64,000 nucleotides of DNA from positions 124,001 through 188,000 of the forward strand of contig QNQO01000222.1 of NCBI GenBank assembly GCA_003290165.1, written 5' to 3'. How positions within the stretch are numbered: position 1 is the stretch's first letter; each line of letters begins with the position of its first letter. A program made the translations under genes and the position numbers. This stretch comes from Berberis thunbergii (taxonomy: Eukaryota > Streptophyta > Magnoliopsida > Ranunculales > Berberidaceae). The notes under the pieces were generated by a model. That model worked only from the letters and a program-made list of their open reading frames with translations, searched no databases and had not been told where the DNA came from. This document shows, piece by piece, positions 49,080 through 58,504 of the stretch.

Positions 49080-51538
49080 AAAACCGCGACTGCTTCTTGT
49101 GCGGAGGGCCGCACTGGGCTAGGGAATGCCCACAGCGACAAAAGCTCAATGCGATGATCGCTGGCAAGAGTGGATCGTCCGGGGAATCATCGGGGGATGA
49201 GGCGCAAATGGGGACTTTGCGCTTGCTAAGCAGCGCCAAGGCTACGGTGGAGCAAAGCAACGTGGCTAAGGTAAGTATGCTGCCCCGTTCGAAGAAATCT
49301 GCTCTTATGTTTGTGGAAGCCAAGGTAAATGGCAAGGCTTCAAAGGCACTCGTCGACACGGGTGCAACACACAACTTTGTTGCCTTAAAGGAGGCAACAA
49401 GGCTGGGCGTGCAGTACACCAAGGAGCCAGGCACCTTGAAGACCGTCAACAAAGCACCGGTGCCTATCCATGGTATAGCACGAGGCGTCTCCCTTCATTT
49501 GGGCGAATGGAAGGGGATGGTGAACCTGACTGTCGTCACGATGGACGACTTCTCATTGGTGCTGGGCATGGAGTTCATGGATACGGTGAAGCCATGGACA
49601 TTAGAAAGGGACGGGTCGATGACTATTGCAAAGGATCGAGAATCATGCTCTGTCCCTGTCACTCGGGAGATCGTGGAGGCCAAGATGTTGTCAGCCATTC
49701 AAGTGAAGAAAGGCATGCAAAAGGGGCAAGCAACATTTGTGGCCACGTTGATCGAAGATAAGCCTCAACCCAGCGAGGTTCCGAAGGAGGTAGCTGCGGT
49801 TTTGAAAGAGTACAAAGATGTCATGCCTCCAAAGCTACCCAAGAGACTTCCTCCAAGAAGGGAAGTCGATCATATGATCGAGCTGGAGCCAAGGGCTAGG
49901 CCTCCAGCCATGGTGCCTTATCGGATGGCACCGCCAGAGTTGGAAGAGCTACGCAAGCAAGCTCGGTGGCAAGATTTCTTAGCAGAGTTCGATTATGTCA
50001 TGGAGTACAAGCCGGGCAAAGTTAATGTTGTTGCTGATGCTCTTAGCCGAAAGGCCATGCTCGCTAGCGCAAGCAGCGCCGCTAGCAACCTTCTTGATTG
50101 GATCAAGGAGGGGACTTCTCAAGACCCCTTGGCCAAGGGACTCATGGAGATGGCCAAGGAGGGGAAGACTCGACGGTTTTGGGTAGAGAATGGGGTGTTC
50201 TACACCGTCGGTCATCGCATTTATGTGCCTAAGTGGGATAATCTTAGGCGAGACATCATGAAGGAGTGCCACGACTCAATGTGGGCTGGCCATCCGGGGA
50301 TGCAGCGGACATTGGCACTCTTGGAGGTAGACTACTATTGGCCTCATATGCGGGATGATATCGAGGCCTATGTGAAGACTTGTCTTGTGTGCCAACAAGA
50401 CAAGATAGAGCAGCGTGTACCGGCAGGACTATTGCAGCCTTTGCCAATTTCGGAAAGGCCATGGGAAAGTGTATCAATGGACTTCATATCGGCCTTGCCC
50501 AAGTCTGATGGGTATGGCTCTATTATGGTCGTGGTCGATCGCTTTTCCAAGTATGGGACTTTCATACCTGCCCCACGCGATTGCACGGCCGAGCAAGCAG
50601 CCAAGTTGTTCTTTCAGCATGTGGTGAAGTATTGGGGCTTGCCTCGGAGCATCATAAGTGATCGGGACCCAAGGTTCACAGCAAAGTTCTGGACGGAGTT
50701 ATTCAAGCTCTTGGGTTCGGGTCTACACTTCTCAACAAGCTTTCACCCGCAAAGCGATGGGCAAACAGAGAGGGTGAATGCCTTGTTGGAGCTATACTTG
50801 AGGCACTTTGTGGGTGCCAACCAAAAGGATTGGGCCAAGTTGATGGATGTGGCTCAATTCTCATTCAACTTGCAGCGGTCTGAATCAACGCAACAAAGTC
50901 CGTTCGAGATCGTCATGGGCCAGCAGCCCTTGACTCCACAAGCCATTGCGTCGGGCTACACGGGTAGCAGCCCCGCTGCGTACAAACTTGCACGAGGGTG
51001 GCATGAGCAGCTTGATATAACGAAGGCATACTTGGACAAGGCATCTAAAAAGATGAAGAAGTGGGCAGACAAGCATAGACGCCCTCTCGAGTTCCAAGTG
51101 GGCGACATGGTCATGGTCAAGTTGCTGCCACAACAGTTCAAGGTCTTCCGCTCGGTGCACAAGGGACTAGTGCGGAAGTATGAGGGGCCATTTCCCGTCC
51201 TACGGAAGGTCGGGAGAGTTTCTTACAAGCTTGAGTTGCCGCCCAAACTCAAGATTCATCCGGTGTTCCATGTGAGCATGCTCAAACCCTACCATGGTGA
51301 TAAAGAAGATCCAACGAGGGGCGAGTCACATCGGGCACCAACCGCAGTCGTGACTTCCTTTGATCGAAAGATCGAAAGCATCGAGGCAAAGAGGCTCATC
51401 CGACGGAGGGGTGTGCCAAGCTATAATGAGTATCTCATTCGATGGAAGGGACTACCGAATAGTGAGGCCTCATGGGAGAAAGAAGGCGACCTATGGCAAT
51501 TCCAGGGCAAGATCGCGGAGTTCGAAGCACGGTCTTGA
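49076..51538 (+). CDS. Chromovirus pol without reverse transcriptase
   Basis: An uninterrupted 820-residue frame. Order: CCHC knuckle (CFLCGGPHWARECP, residues 6-19), retropepsin with the active site VDTGA (Asp near residue 94), then a linker up to PYRMAPPELEELRKQ. At about residue 296 it jumps directly into the end of RNase H (WQDFLAEFDYVMEYKPGK, VNVVADALSRK). The integrase follows intact: zinc domain (H and C residues around 400-435) and a catalytic triad at Asp469 (SMDF), Asp529 (SDRDPRF) and Glu565 (QTERVN), with the canonical 35-residue D-E spacing. A C-terminal chromodomain (YLIRWKGLPNSEASWE, about residues 780-800) may guide integration to heterochromatin. No RT motif remains. The frame starts just inside the gag end; upstream frameshifts separate it from gag. 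Confidence 0.95.
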   Translation: MKNRDCFLCGGPHWARECPQRQKLNAMIAGKSGSSGESSGDEAQMGTLRLLSSAKATVEQSNVAKVSMLPRSKKSALMFVEAKVNGKASKALVDTGATHNFVALKEATRLGVQYTKEPGTLKTVNKAPVPIHGIARGVSLHLGEWKGMVNLTVVTMDDFSLVLGMEFMDTVKPWTLERDGSMTIAKDRESCSVPVTREIVEAKMLSAIQVKKGMQKGQATFVATLIEDKPQPSEVPKEVAAVLKEYKDVMPPKLPKRLPPRREVDHMIELEPRARPPAMVPYRMAPPELEELRKQARWQDFLAEFDYVMEYKPGKVNVVADALSRKAMLASASSAASNLLDWIKEGTSQDPLAKGLMEMAKEGKTRRFWVENGVFYTVGHRIYVPKWDNLRRDIMKECHDSMWAGHPGMQRTLALLEVDYYWPHMRDDIEAYVKTCLVCQQDKIEQRVPAGLLQPLPISERPWESVSMDFISALPKSDGYGSIMVVVDRFSKYGTFIPAPRDCTAEQAAKLFFQHVVKYWGLPRSIISDRDPRFTAKFWTELFKLLGSGLHFSTSFHPQSDGQTERVNALLELYLRHFVGANQKDWAKLMDVAQFSFNLQRSESTQQSPFEIVMGQQPLTPQAIASGYTGSSPAAYKLARGWHEQLDITKAYLDKASKKMKKWADKHRRPLEFQVGDMVMVKLLPQQFKVFRSVHKGLVRKYEGPFPVLRKVGRVSYKLELPPKLKIHPVFHVSMLKPYHGDKEDPTRGESHRAPTAVVTSFDRKIESIEAKRLIRRRGVPSYNEYLIRWKGLPNSEASWEKEGDLWQFQGKIAEFEARS

Positions 51539-51554
51539 CGGGGTCGTCAAGGAC

Positions 51555-51569
51555 TTGGGTGGGGGAGAA
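51555..51569 (+). other. Polypurine tract of the chromovirus
   Basis: A purine-rich stretch ending GGTGGGGGAGAA directly precedes the 3' LTR. Confidence 0.85.
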
Positions 51570-52078
51570 TGTCGCGAGCCATCTAGCTTAGCTTTCTCTA
51601 GATATCTCCGGAAGGTTCTAGAGTGCTCTTGGACATTCTAGGTTAGCTTTCTCTAGAGTGTTCTAGCATGGATGAGTCTAGAACACCCTTGTACAAATTG
51701 GTGTAGTATTTTCTAGAAGCCTCCTTGTAATTTCTAGTTCCTTTGGAGGTGGGAACTTTCTAGATGCATAGAGAATACTCCTTTGATGGAGGATTGTGGA
51801 AAGTTCTAGACTAGAAGCCTCTAGGACTTTAAAGGCCTATAAATAGGCCTTGGCATTCATTTGTACATATCATCAAACACTTGTACAACTCACTCAAGCA
51901 ATACAAAGCATTCTTTCAAAAAGCCTAAACACTTGTGCCTTAGCATTTTCCTCACTTAAGCTTTCGTAGCATCACTTAGCATTAGCCAAGCATCGAAGTG
52001 CCTTGACTAGTTAGTCCGACGGGAGTGTGACGCTAGTAGGCAGCGTGTTAGCCAAGGGAAATAGGTCAGCACGTGACA
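51570..52078 (+). repeat. 3' LTR of the chromovirus
   Basis: It starts TGTCGCGAGCC and ends CACGTGACA. It matches the 5' LTR at 504 of 509 positions by eye. It contains a TATAAATA box. Confidence 0.95.
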
Positions 52079-52256
52079 ACGTGCCCATTAAAAGAGCCAC
52101 CAGCTACATGTTTCTTATTACACGACGAATCAAGCTAATTAGTGATAAACCGTGAATTTAAAGTCTATCAGAGTGGTATCTTAAAATTTGCTTGCATGTT
52201 AATATGAGATTGTAAACTATTTCTTACCTTGGATTAAGGTATGTTTTCTCTTGCAG

Positions 52257-53713
52257 GATGGGATTGATATGGAAGACATAAAGTCGCATTTGGTTATATT
52301 TGGTAACAAGGAACCTAACCACTCGCACCCTGAAGAAAATGTCGGAAAAAATGTTGACGATTCACATCATTTTCAGACGGACCAGGTTGGAGTTCAAACA
52401 AGCATGATTGATGTTAGTTACAAAATGCTTATATTTAGCATAGATGTTTGTGTTTTAACTGTAAATATCTTATGTAGGTTTTCAGCTCGAGGGAAGAACT
52501 GATTGATTGGTGTCAAGATGTTGGAAGGAGAATTGGGATGGTAGTCATTACCACTAAATCTGAGAAACCTAGCCCTGGTAGAAATGGAAGATTAATCTTG
52601 GGGTGTGAGAGGGGTGGCAGTTATCGAAGAAACAAAAAGTGCAAAACCAAACCAAATGCTTTGGAAGCTCGAGAGATGGCAACAAAAAAGTGCAGATGCC
52701 CGTTTACTTTAAAAGGTATACCACAAGGTAGCGATACATGGCGGGTGCATGTGCAATGTGGCCTCCATAACCACGAACGAACTTCTACCTTGAATGGACA
52801 CTCCTATGCAGGGAGGTTGAATAAAACAGAGAGAGAAATACTGGAAGACATGTCAATGAGTGGGGTGAGGCCCCGTGATATCCTTAACACACTGAAGGAA
52901 CACAATGTCGACAATAAATCAACCATGAAGACGATATACAATGCAAAAGCAAGGTTGAGGGCCCTGGAAATGCAAAGGAGAACAAACATGCATGAAACCA
53001 TGAAGCTGTTGCAAGAGCATCACTACATTGAATGGTACACAATAGATGAAGCCACACATGAAGTAACCAACATATTTTGGGCACAACCAAATTCAGTTAA
53101 GTTTTGTTGATATGACTTCGCTTTTGATTCTTAATCGCACATAATATGTCTTACAAGAATGGAAGTAAACAATGATATGTTTTGTATTGCTTAGCTTGTC
53201 AAATTCATATTGGGTATTTATACAGTGGTTTGATCCTTCATATTTAACGTTTTTTTAATAGAAACGGAGAAAACATAGCGATGAATCAGCTACGAACCTT
53301 CAAAAACAGCATGGTGATTCTCAGAAAGCAGCTGTAAGAACATTTATAAACTCTGTACATGTTTTTCTATCAATGTAAGAACATTTCATCGTCTTGACTG
53401 ATCATTGCTTAATGACGTTTACTGTAGGAATTGGCTCAATCCGAATCTCATGTTGTCACTGAATCAGAATCCACTGCAAATCTGGCTTTGACTGATAAGC
53501 TTCCGACTGATCTGGTATTTATTCTGTTCGTGGCGTAATTATTCAATAATCTTGCCTACTGTCCTAGTAATGATGGGATATTTACAATTTGCTCTACAGA
53601 TTGAAAAACATGACAAAGCTGCTTCTTCCAAGATTTGGTTTAATTTTCAGGATATGAGATTAACTTGGCTATTTGAGAAATCACATGTGCATGCCATATT
53701 TTTACACACTTAA
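52257..53713 (+). CDS. FAR1/MULE-like DNA-binding protein, 3' exons
   Basis: Readable exons: 52257-52385 or -52412 (GIDMEDIKSHLVIFGNKEPN), 52478-53095 (large), 53262-53333, 53428-53514 and a less certain last one from 53600 to a TAA at 53711-53713. All junctions have GT-AG borders and phase 0. The large exon reads VFSSREELIDWCQDVGRR, GCERGGSYRRNKKCK, ATKKCRCPFTLKG and VHVQCGLHNHE, with Cys and His residues spaced as in the FAR1/WRKY-GCM1 zinc finger. It continues with HSYAGRLNKTEREIL, VRPRDILNTLKEHN, KTIYNAKARLR and EHHYIEWYTIDEATHEVTNI. This is the N-terminal half of MULE-type transposases and their domesticated FAR1-like relatives. The DDE transposase domain is absent. If the donor at 53096 is skipped, the frame stops at 53108. 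It is probably a nuclear regulator. Its 5' exons are probably at 34219-34734. Confidence 0.75.
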
Positions 53714-54000
53714 GTGCTTGTGTTTAGATACAATTTATGCACCCACATCATTTTCTCACCCAATATTTGGAATACAAGTGTTTTGATCTCACTTAAAACA
53801 TTGCATCTTCAAATTTTCCTCAACTCCAGCTTCAAGGTTTTCTCTGCTTCAAAATATTTTCTCCACTTCAATGATTGAAACAAAAGTAGATGAAATTATT
53901 GAAAATTTCCGATTAAAGTAAGAAGCATTTCTTTGGTTTTTGGGTCCTAGTGAAGGAAGTTCTGATTTCCAAATAGAGCTCTGTCTCTACTACTCCTCGC

Positions 54001-54980
54001 TTGAGCAAAATGAGGAACGGGAATCACAAATTTATAATAGGAAGAAGGGGAAGCAAATTTCCAAACCAAGTTTCCAAGACAGTGAAATTTAATGATGCTC
54101 TGTCAGCTGCAGAAGATAGTGGGCAGTGGCATGTGACGGGAACAGAGGGAAGGCATGATGAGCTCTCTGGTCGAGATAAAAGGAAGGAAGTGGTAGTAGC
54201 TGATGTTCCTAGAGCAGATCCAATGGTGGTGCCTGCATTCTTGCCTAATTCAACTTCCAAGACGAGCCTTAATACCTTAATGATTTGTCCCATCTGTCAA
54301 GGCGCAGTTGACAACCTAACAGCTTTGAATGGCTCCTCTTAGTGTTCCTCTTCCACACCCTATTTAGGTTCAAGCATTTTCGGAACTATCTCCCACTTCT
54401 GAATCTGTTACTATCACTTGTCCCAATTTGGGTTCCCCCTTGCCCCAGCCCGAGTCTAGCATGCAAGGTGCTTCAGAATCAACTCACCGAGCTGCAAAAC
54501 GGGTTCACTCACAAGGCTGGGAGCTAAGAAACTCAGGCCAGGGCAATTAAAGCCTGTTTGATTGAACACAAGCAGAAAAGTTTCCCTCGGAAGCCCAAAT
54601 GGGCCATAGTGCTTGCAAAGGCCTCTGCTGCTATCAATTTAAAGAAAAGACTACTCCTTCAGCAACATGTGACCAACTACGGGCTGCTAAACAAAAACTT
54701 AATGGAGTCATCTCCTTCCCTGGCCGTAACCTCGAACAAGCTAGATGAGGGAGCTTCAGAGCTTGGTTTTCCTTCTCCACTTCCACTGAACATGCCCACA
54801 CAAGAGGAGATAGAAGAATTTTCTTCTACAGAACAAACTACTCTTCATCTACAGATAGGTGACTTGATTGTGGTAGACATAGAGAGGATCCTACATAGAG
54901 AGAATCCTGCAAAGGTGGTTTCCCTTTTACAGAGAGCTAAAGACACGCACAAACAGGTGGCAATGGAAGAGGTTAAATGA
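54001..54980 (+). pseudogene. LINE ORF1-like region
   Basis: It starts MSKMRNGNHKFIIGRRGSK. Frames at 54001-54342, about 54364-54540 (SELSPTSESVTITCPN) and 54558-54980 (FPRKPKWAIVLAKASAAINL) are joined only through stops or frame changes, and the last ends in TGA. With the hAT-like copy at 54992 removed, the end of ORF1 lies only some 30 bp before the endonuclease start of ORF2. No CCHC knuckle was identified, so the ORF1 call rests on position. Confidence 0.5.
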
Positions 54981-54991
54981 TAGGGCTTTAG

Positions 54992-55594
54992 CAAGGATGC
55001 ATGGACACGAACATGCGTGTCGTGTCAGACACAGATACGACATGCTGACTTGACAATGTTCAAAAAACCAGGACTCGGAGACATGCCATACTGTTTGTTT
55101 TAACAAGTCATATAAACATAACCAATAATCTAATAAAGTGCCTTCCCAGAGTCTCTTCATCTTTGTTTTAAGTAGAAAAAATGTGAAAAATAAAAAATGT
55201 AGAGAATAAGAGGTGCAAAGACGGAGAAGAAGATGACACTCTGTTGTAAAAAAAACAAAGTAGAGAAAAAATATAGTAGAGAAGAAAAGAAACATAGACT
55301 ATCTCTTTGCTTTAGTGGCTATTTGTCCTATTTATCTTGAATCTCAATTGAAAGATTCATCCACTTCAAATGGATCAACCATTAATTATGTATTTATTTG
55401 CACATATTATAAGTAAAAATAAAATGAAGTCGTTTGTTGAGTCTTAACTGTGTCTTGACCAAGTTCTCGGTGTATCAGAGGCGTGTCTGACACGTTGACC
55501 ACATTGACCATATGACGGAGGCATGTCGAGTGAGTGTTCGGATATGTGTTAGACACAGATACGACAAATTTTCCAAAAAGTCTGAGCTTCCTTG
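54992..55594 (+). mobile_element. hAT-like non-autonomous element, CAAGGATGCA family, copy 3
   Basis: It begins CAAGGATGCATGGACACG and ends GAGCTTCCTTG. It is flanked by the perfect 8-bp duplication GGCTTTAG (54984-54991 and 55595-55602). It is in the same orientation as copy 1 and 603 bp long. It sits between ORF1 and ORF2 of the LINE. Confidence 0.92.
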
Positions 55595-55608
55595 GGCTTT
55601 AGTGGTGT

Positions 55609-55816
55609 ATGATGCATCTTCAAATCATGACATGGAATGCGAGGGGCTTGGGTTCTATAGAGATGCTCATCGATCCTAAGAACCTTATTTCTAAGCACAT
55701 CTCAGACATCACGTTGATCCAGGTAACTAAAAAAAAGAACATTGGTGAAGATTTAGTAAAGCTTGTGTGGGGTAGAGATTTATGTGGGTGGGATTGCAAA
55801 GGGATATGTTGCCTAG
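55609..55816 (+). pseudogene. LINE ORF2 endonuclease, N-terminal piece
   Basis: It reads MTWNARGLGSIE, NLISKHISDITLIQVTKKKN and VKLVWGRDLCGWDCKG, the start of the L1 apurinic-like endonuclease. The catalytic Glu expected in the 'QETK' motif is replaced (QVTK). The hAT-like element at 55817 interrupts it. Confidence 0.85.
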
Positions 55817-57997
55817 CAGGGGCGGACCCAGGATTTTAGTTGAGGGGGGGCGAAATGAAAAATACTTATTAGTTGATAATAGTAGTTATCAATGGTAAAA
55901 TCAAATTTTTTTTTTTACCGAAACTAGTAACTAATAAAAAAAATTCAACTATAAAAAATACAATGCATATATCAAATTGGATCCAATTGTAGTCAATTTT
56001 AAGCCAAAATAAGGTCACTATTGATAACCTTAGCAAAGAGCAAACAAGCATAATGACTAGAATATATAACTAATATCACAAAAGAGTTTGTCTAGGCAGC
56101 CAAACTTTAAAGCCATTTTTTGGTCATGCTAGAGCATTTTTACACCTTTACCCATTCTCTTTAAAATACAACCACAAACATTATCTATAGAAGGGATAAA
56201 AATGTAGAAAACTTAAAACCTGACCAAAAAGTGGCTATAAAGCCTGGTTGTCTAGAATTGAGAATTACAAAATAATTAGGATAAGTTCTAGGTGAAGCTA
56301 AGGGGGGTGTATTGTATCTTGATTTTGTGGGCAATTCAATAAATTCCATGGATTCTGAAAATCCAAGTGTATTCAATTTGGATTTTAAAAAGTCCACAAA
56401 AGTCTAGGGGTATTCAATCAGGATTTTAAAAAGTCTTTCTGAAATCCACAAAGTCTTAGGGGTATTCAATATGGATTTCAGAAAGTCCACAAAAGTTTTA
56501 GGGTATTCAAAATATCATTCATATTTATGGATTTGGAAAATCATGGATTCTCATGGACTTTGTAGTGTTAGGTATAAATAACAAAGTTCAATAGTTTGGC
56601 AGCCTCCATATCAAAGATTTCAACGTGAAAAAAAGTCTCCCAAAGTTCTGCCTTGTGCCAGCCGCGAAGAGGTTGGTTCACATCCTCTTGTTTTCTCGAT
56701 TCTTTTTCTATCTTTGCATAAACACAAGAGAGAGAGAGATGACGATGACTGACCTGCCTTTACGTTTATACAAAATACACAACACTCCACCAAAAGCTCT
56801 CTCTTTTATCACATCTTCTTCTTCTTCTCTGTAAATGAACGATTTTCATGGCTTTCTTACAATCTCCATCATCTATCGTTGAACCCATGTTACCCCTTGT
56901 GTTCCTTTCCTGTTCCCTCTTGTCTATGTGCTTCCTCTTTGTGTTATTGTACAAGAGATTTAGGAGAGTCAAGGGAGACGAAGATGAATCAACCCATAGC
57001 CCATTTTCAATCTGTAGATGTTCCCTTTCATCTACAATAAACAAAATCCATCAAAGCAATAATTTGGTTGTGTCAAGGCTAAATACTGTATGTTTATGTC
57101 ATTTTGCAAGTGATGATTTTTAATTTGGTTGTGTTCAATGATTTGATTTTGTTGAATGTTGGATTGCGATTTCATGTCATTACCTGCCTGGTTATCTTTT
57201 TTTTTTGTCAAATACATGTCATGTTATTTAATGTCTAATATATTTGGTTTGTTAGAGGATATGTCATTACCAACTTATTTTTTATCTTGCAAATAATTAG
57301 AAACCTGTAAAAGTCGTTCATACAAAGTCCGTGGATTTTTATAAATCTCTAGAAAGTCTGTAGCAAAAGTTTATGGATTTAAGAAATCAGCAAAAGTCTG
57401 TGGACAATTTAAAGATTCTGTAGACAATTTAAAGAGTCCGTGGACTTTTCAAATTATTTATCAATTCCATAAGAATCCATATACAATACACCCCAAAAAA
57501 TTTGAAATTTGTGAATCTAATATGATCATAATACAATTTCAAAGAAAAAATTGTTTATATGAAGCTCAAATTTTATACGAGTTGGCTAATAGTAAATATT
57601 TTCATTGAATTCTATCGTTATTATTTTAGATATTAATTTTAAATATTTTTTTGTTAGGGGTTTAATATCACTTGTGAAAAACAATTCATTTCTTTAATGT
57701 TAATAAATTTTTATTAAACTAAACATTTTTTAATGTTTGCAATTACTGATAAAATTGCATTGAAAATAAAATAAAAAATGCACTCGAAGAGTATCGAACT
57801 CAGGTATTTTACTAAAAGTGATAAACCTTCAACCACTACACCAGCAAAGACATGTTGAAGTATTTTCATAAACAATTAACATATTGTATTCTACATTATA
57901 TAATTGATTTTTTAAGACTAAAATATATATACTAAAAATATTTTAAAAGTTGAGGGGGGCAGCTGCCCCGCCTCGCCCCTTAGTAGGTCCGCCCATG
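55817..57997. mobile_element. hAT-like element, CAGGGGCGGACC family
   Basis: The termini are CAGGGGCGGACC at the left and CATGGGCGGACC as the complement of the right. They are flanked by the perfect 8-bp duplication TTGCCTAG (55809-55816 and 57998-58005). It is 2181 bp long, of which about 1.2 kb is a second nested element. No transposase was recognised. It splits the endonuclease of the LINE. Confidence 0.9.
56302..57494. mobile_element. Nested element with GGGGTGTATTGTAT ends
   Basis: The left end reads GGGGGGTGTATTGTATCTTG. The complement of the right end reads GGGGTGTATTGTATATGG. Subterminal 60-bp repeats of the type GGTATTCAAT..GGATTT...AAAGTCCACAAAAGT occur about four times at the left and in related form at the right. 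TAA precedes the left end, but the right side reads AAA, so a PIF/Harbinger-type TAA duplication is only suggested. The centre holds an ORF at 56848-57123 (MAFLQSPSSIVEPML, then a hydrophobic segment VFLSCSLLSMCFLFVLLYK), origin unknown. Confidence 0.7.
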
Positions 57998-58005
57998 TTG
58001 CCTAG

Positions 58006-58500
58006 GTCAACTCAAAGGTGTTTTCTCCCTTTCCCTTCTTTTTCAGAGTTTAGCTGATAATATATTTTTGTAGTTTGTTGAATATTTATGGTCAGCTGCT
58101 GATCATGCGGGTAGATTGCAATTTTGGGAGGAATTGAACTCCATTCGGATCTGTGAAATGTTCCTTGGCTCCTTGGAGGGGATTTTATTGTTACTAAAGA
58201 TGTTGAAGATAGATATGGTAACACTAGAAAAACTGCTCATGTCAGGCACTTTAATGACTTCATGAAATCTCAGGCAGTGTTTGGTCAAATCTCCTACTAT
58301 CTGCAAACTTGATAGATTCCTGGCTTCTGTTGATTGGATTGATCTCTTTGGCCATTTCCCAGAAAATGCTTTCTTCTGCTGGCTCTGATCGCCATGCCAT
58401 TATGCTAGCTCACCCCACCCCCAACTCCAATCCTAGGACTTTCAAACTTGACACTGGTTTGAGGACAAGGAATTTTTTTAACATGGTTAAGGACTCCTGA
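58006..58500 (+). pseudogene. LINE ORF2 endonuclease, C-terminal piece
   Basis: Frames read FWEELNSIRI, PWLLGGDFIVTKDVEDRYG (the GDF motif of the endonuclease) and HVRHFNDFMKSQAVFG, then SDRHAIMLAHPTPNSNPR (a degraded form of the SDH motif). Stops lie between these segments. Confidence 0.8.
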
Positions 58501-58504
58501 ACTA

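Larger units (their letters stand above)
47378..52078 (+). mobile_element. Ty3/gypsy chromovirus LTR retrotransposon, young, RT-deleted
   Basis: Two 509-bp LTRs (47378-47886 and 51570-52078) differ at only five positions, so the insertion is recent. A tRNA-Met-type primer-binding site follows the left LTR, and a purine-rich tract (GGTGGGGGAGAA) precedes the right LTR. ACGT occurs directly on both outer sides (47374-47377 and 52079-52082), a 4-bp match where 5 bp is usual. Inside are gag, a CCHC knuckle, protease, integrase and a chromodomain. The reverse transcriptase and nearly all of RNase H are missing through an in-frame deletion. The element is non-autonomous and must have depended on a relative's RT, unless the deletion came after insertion. 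Confidence 0.95.
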
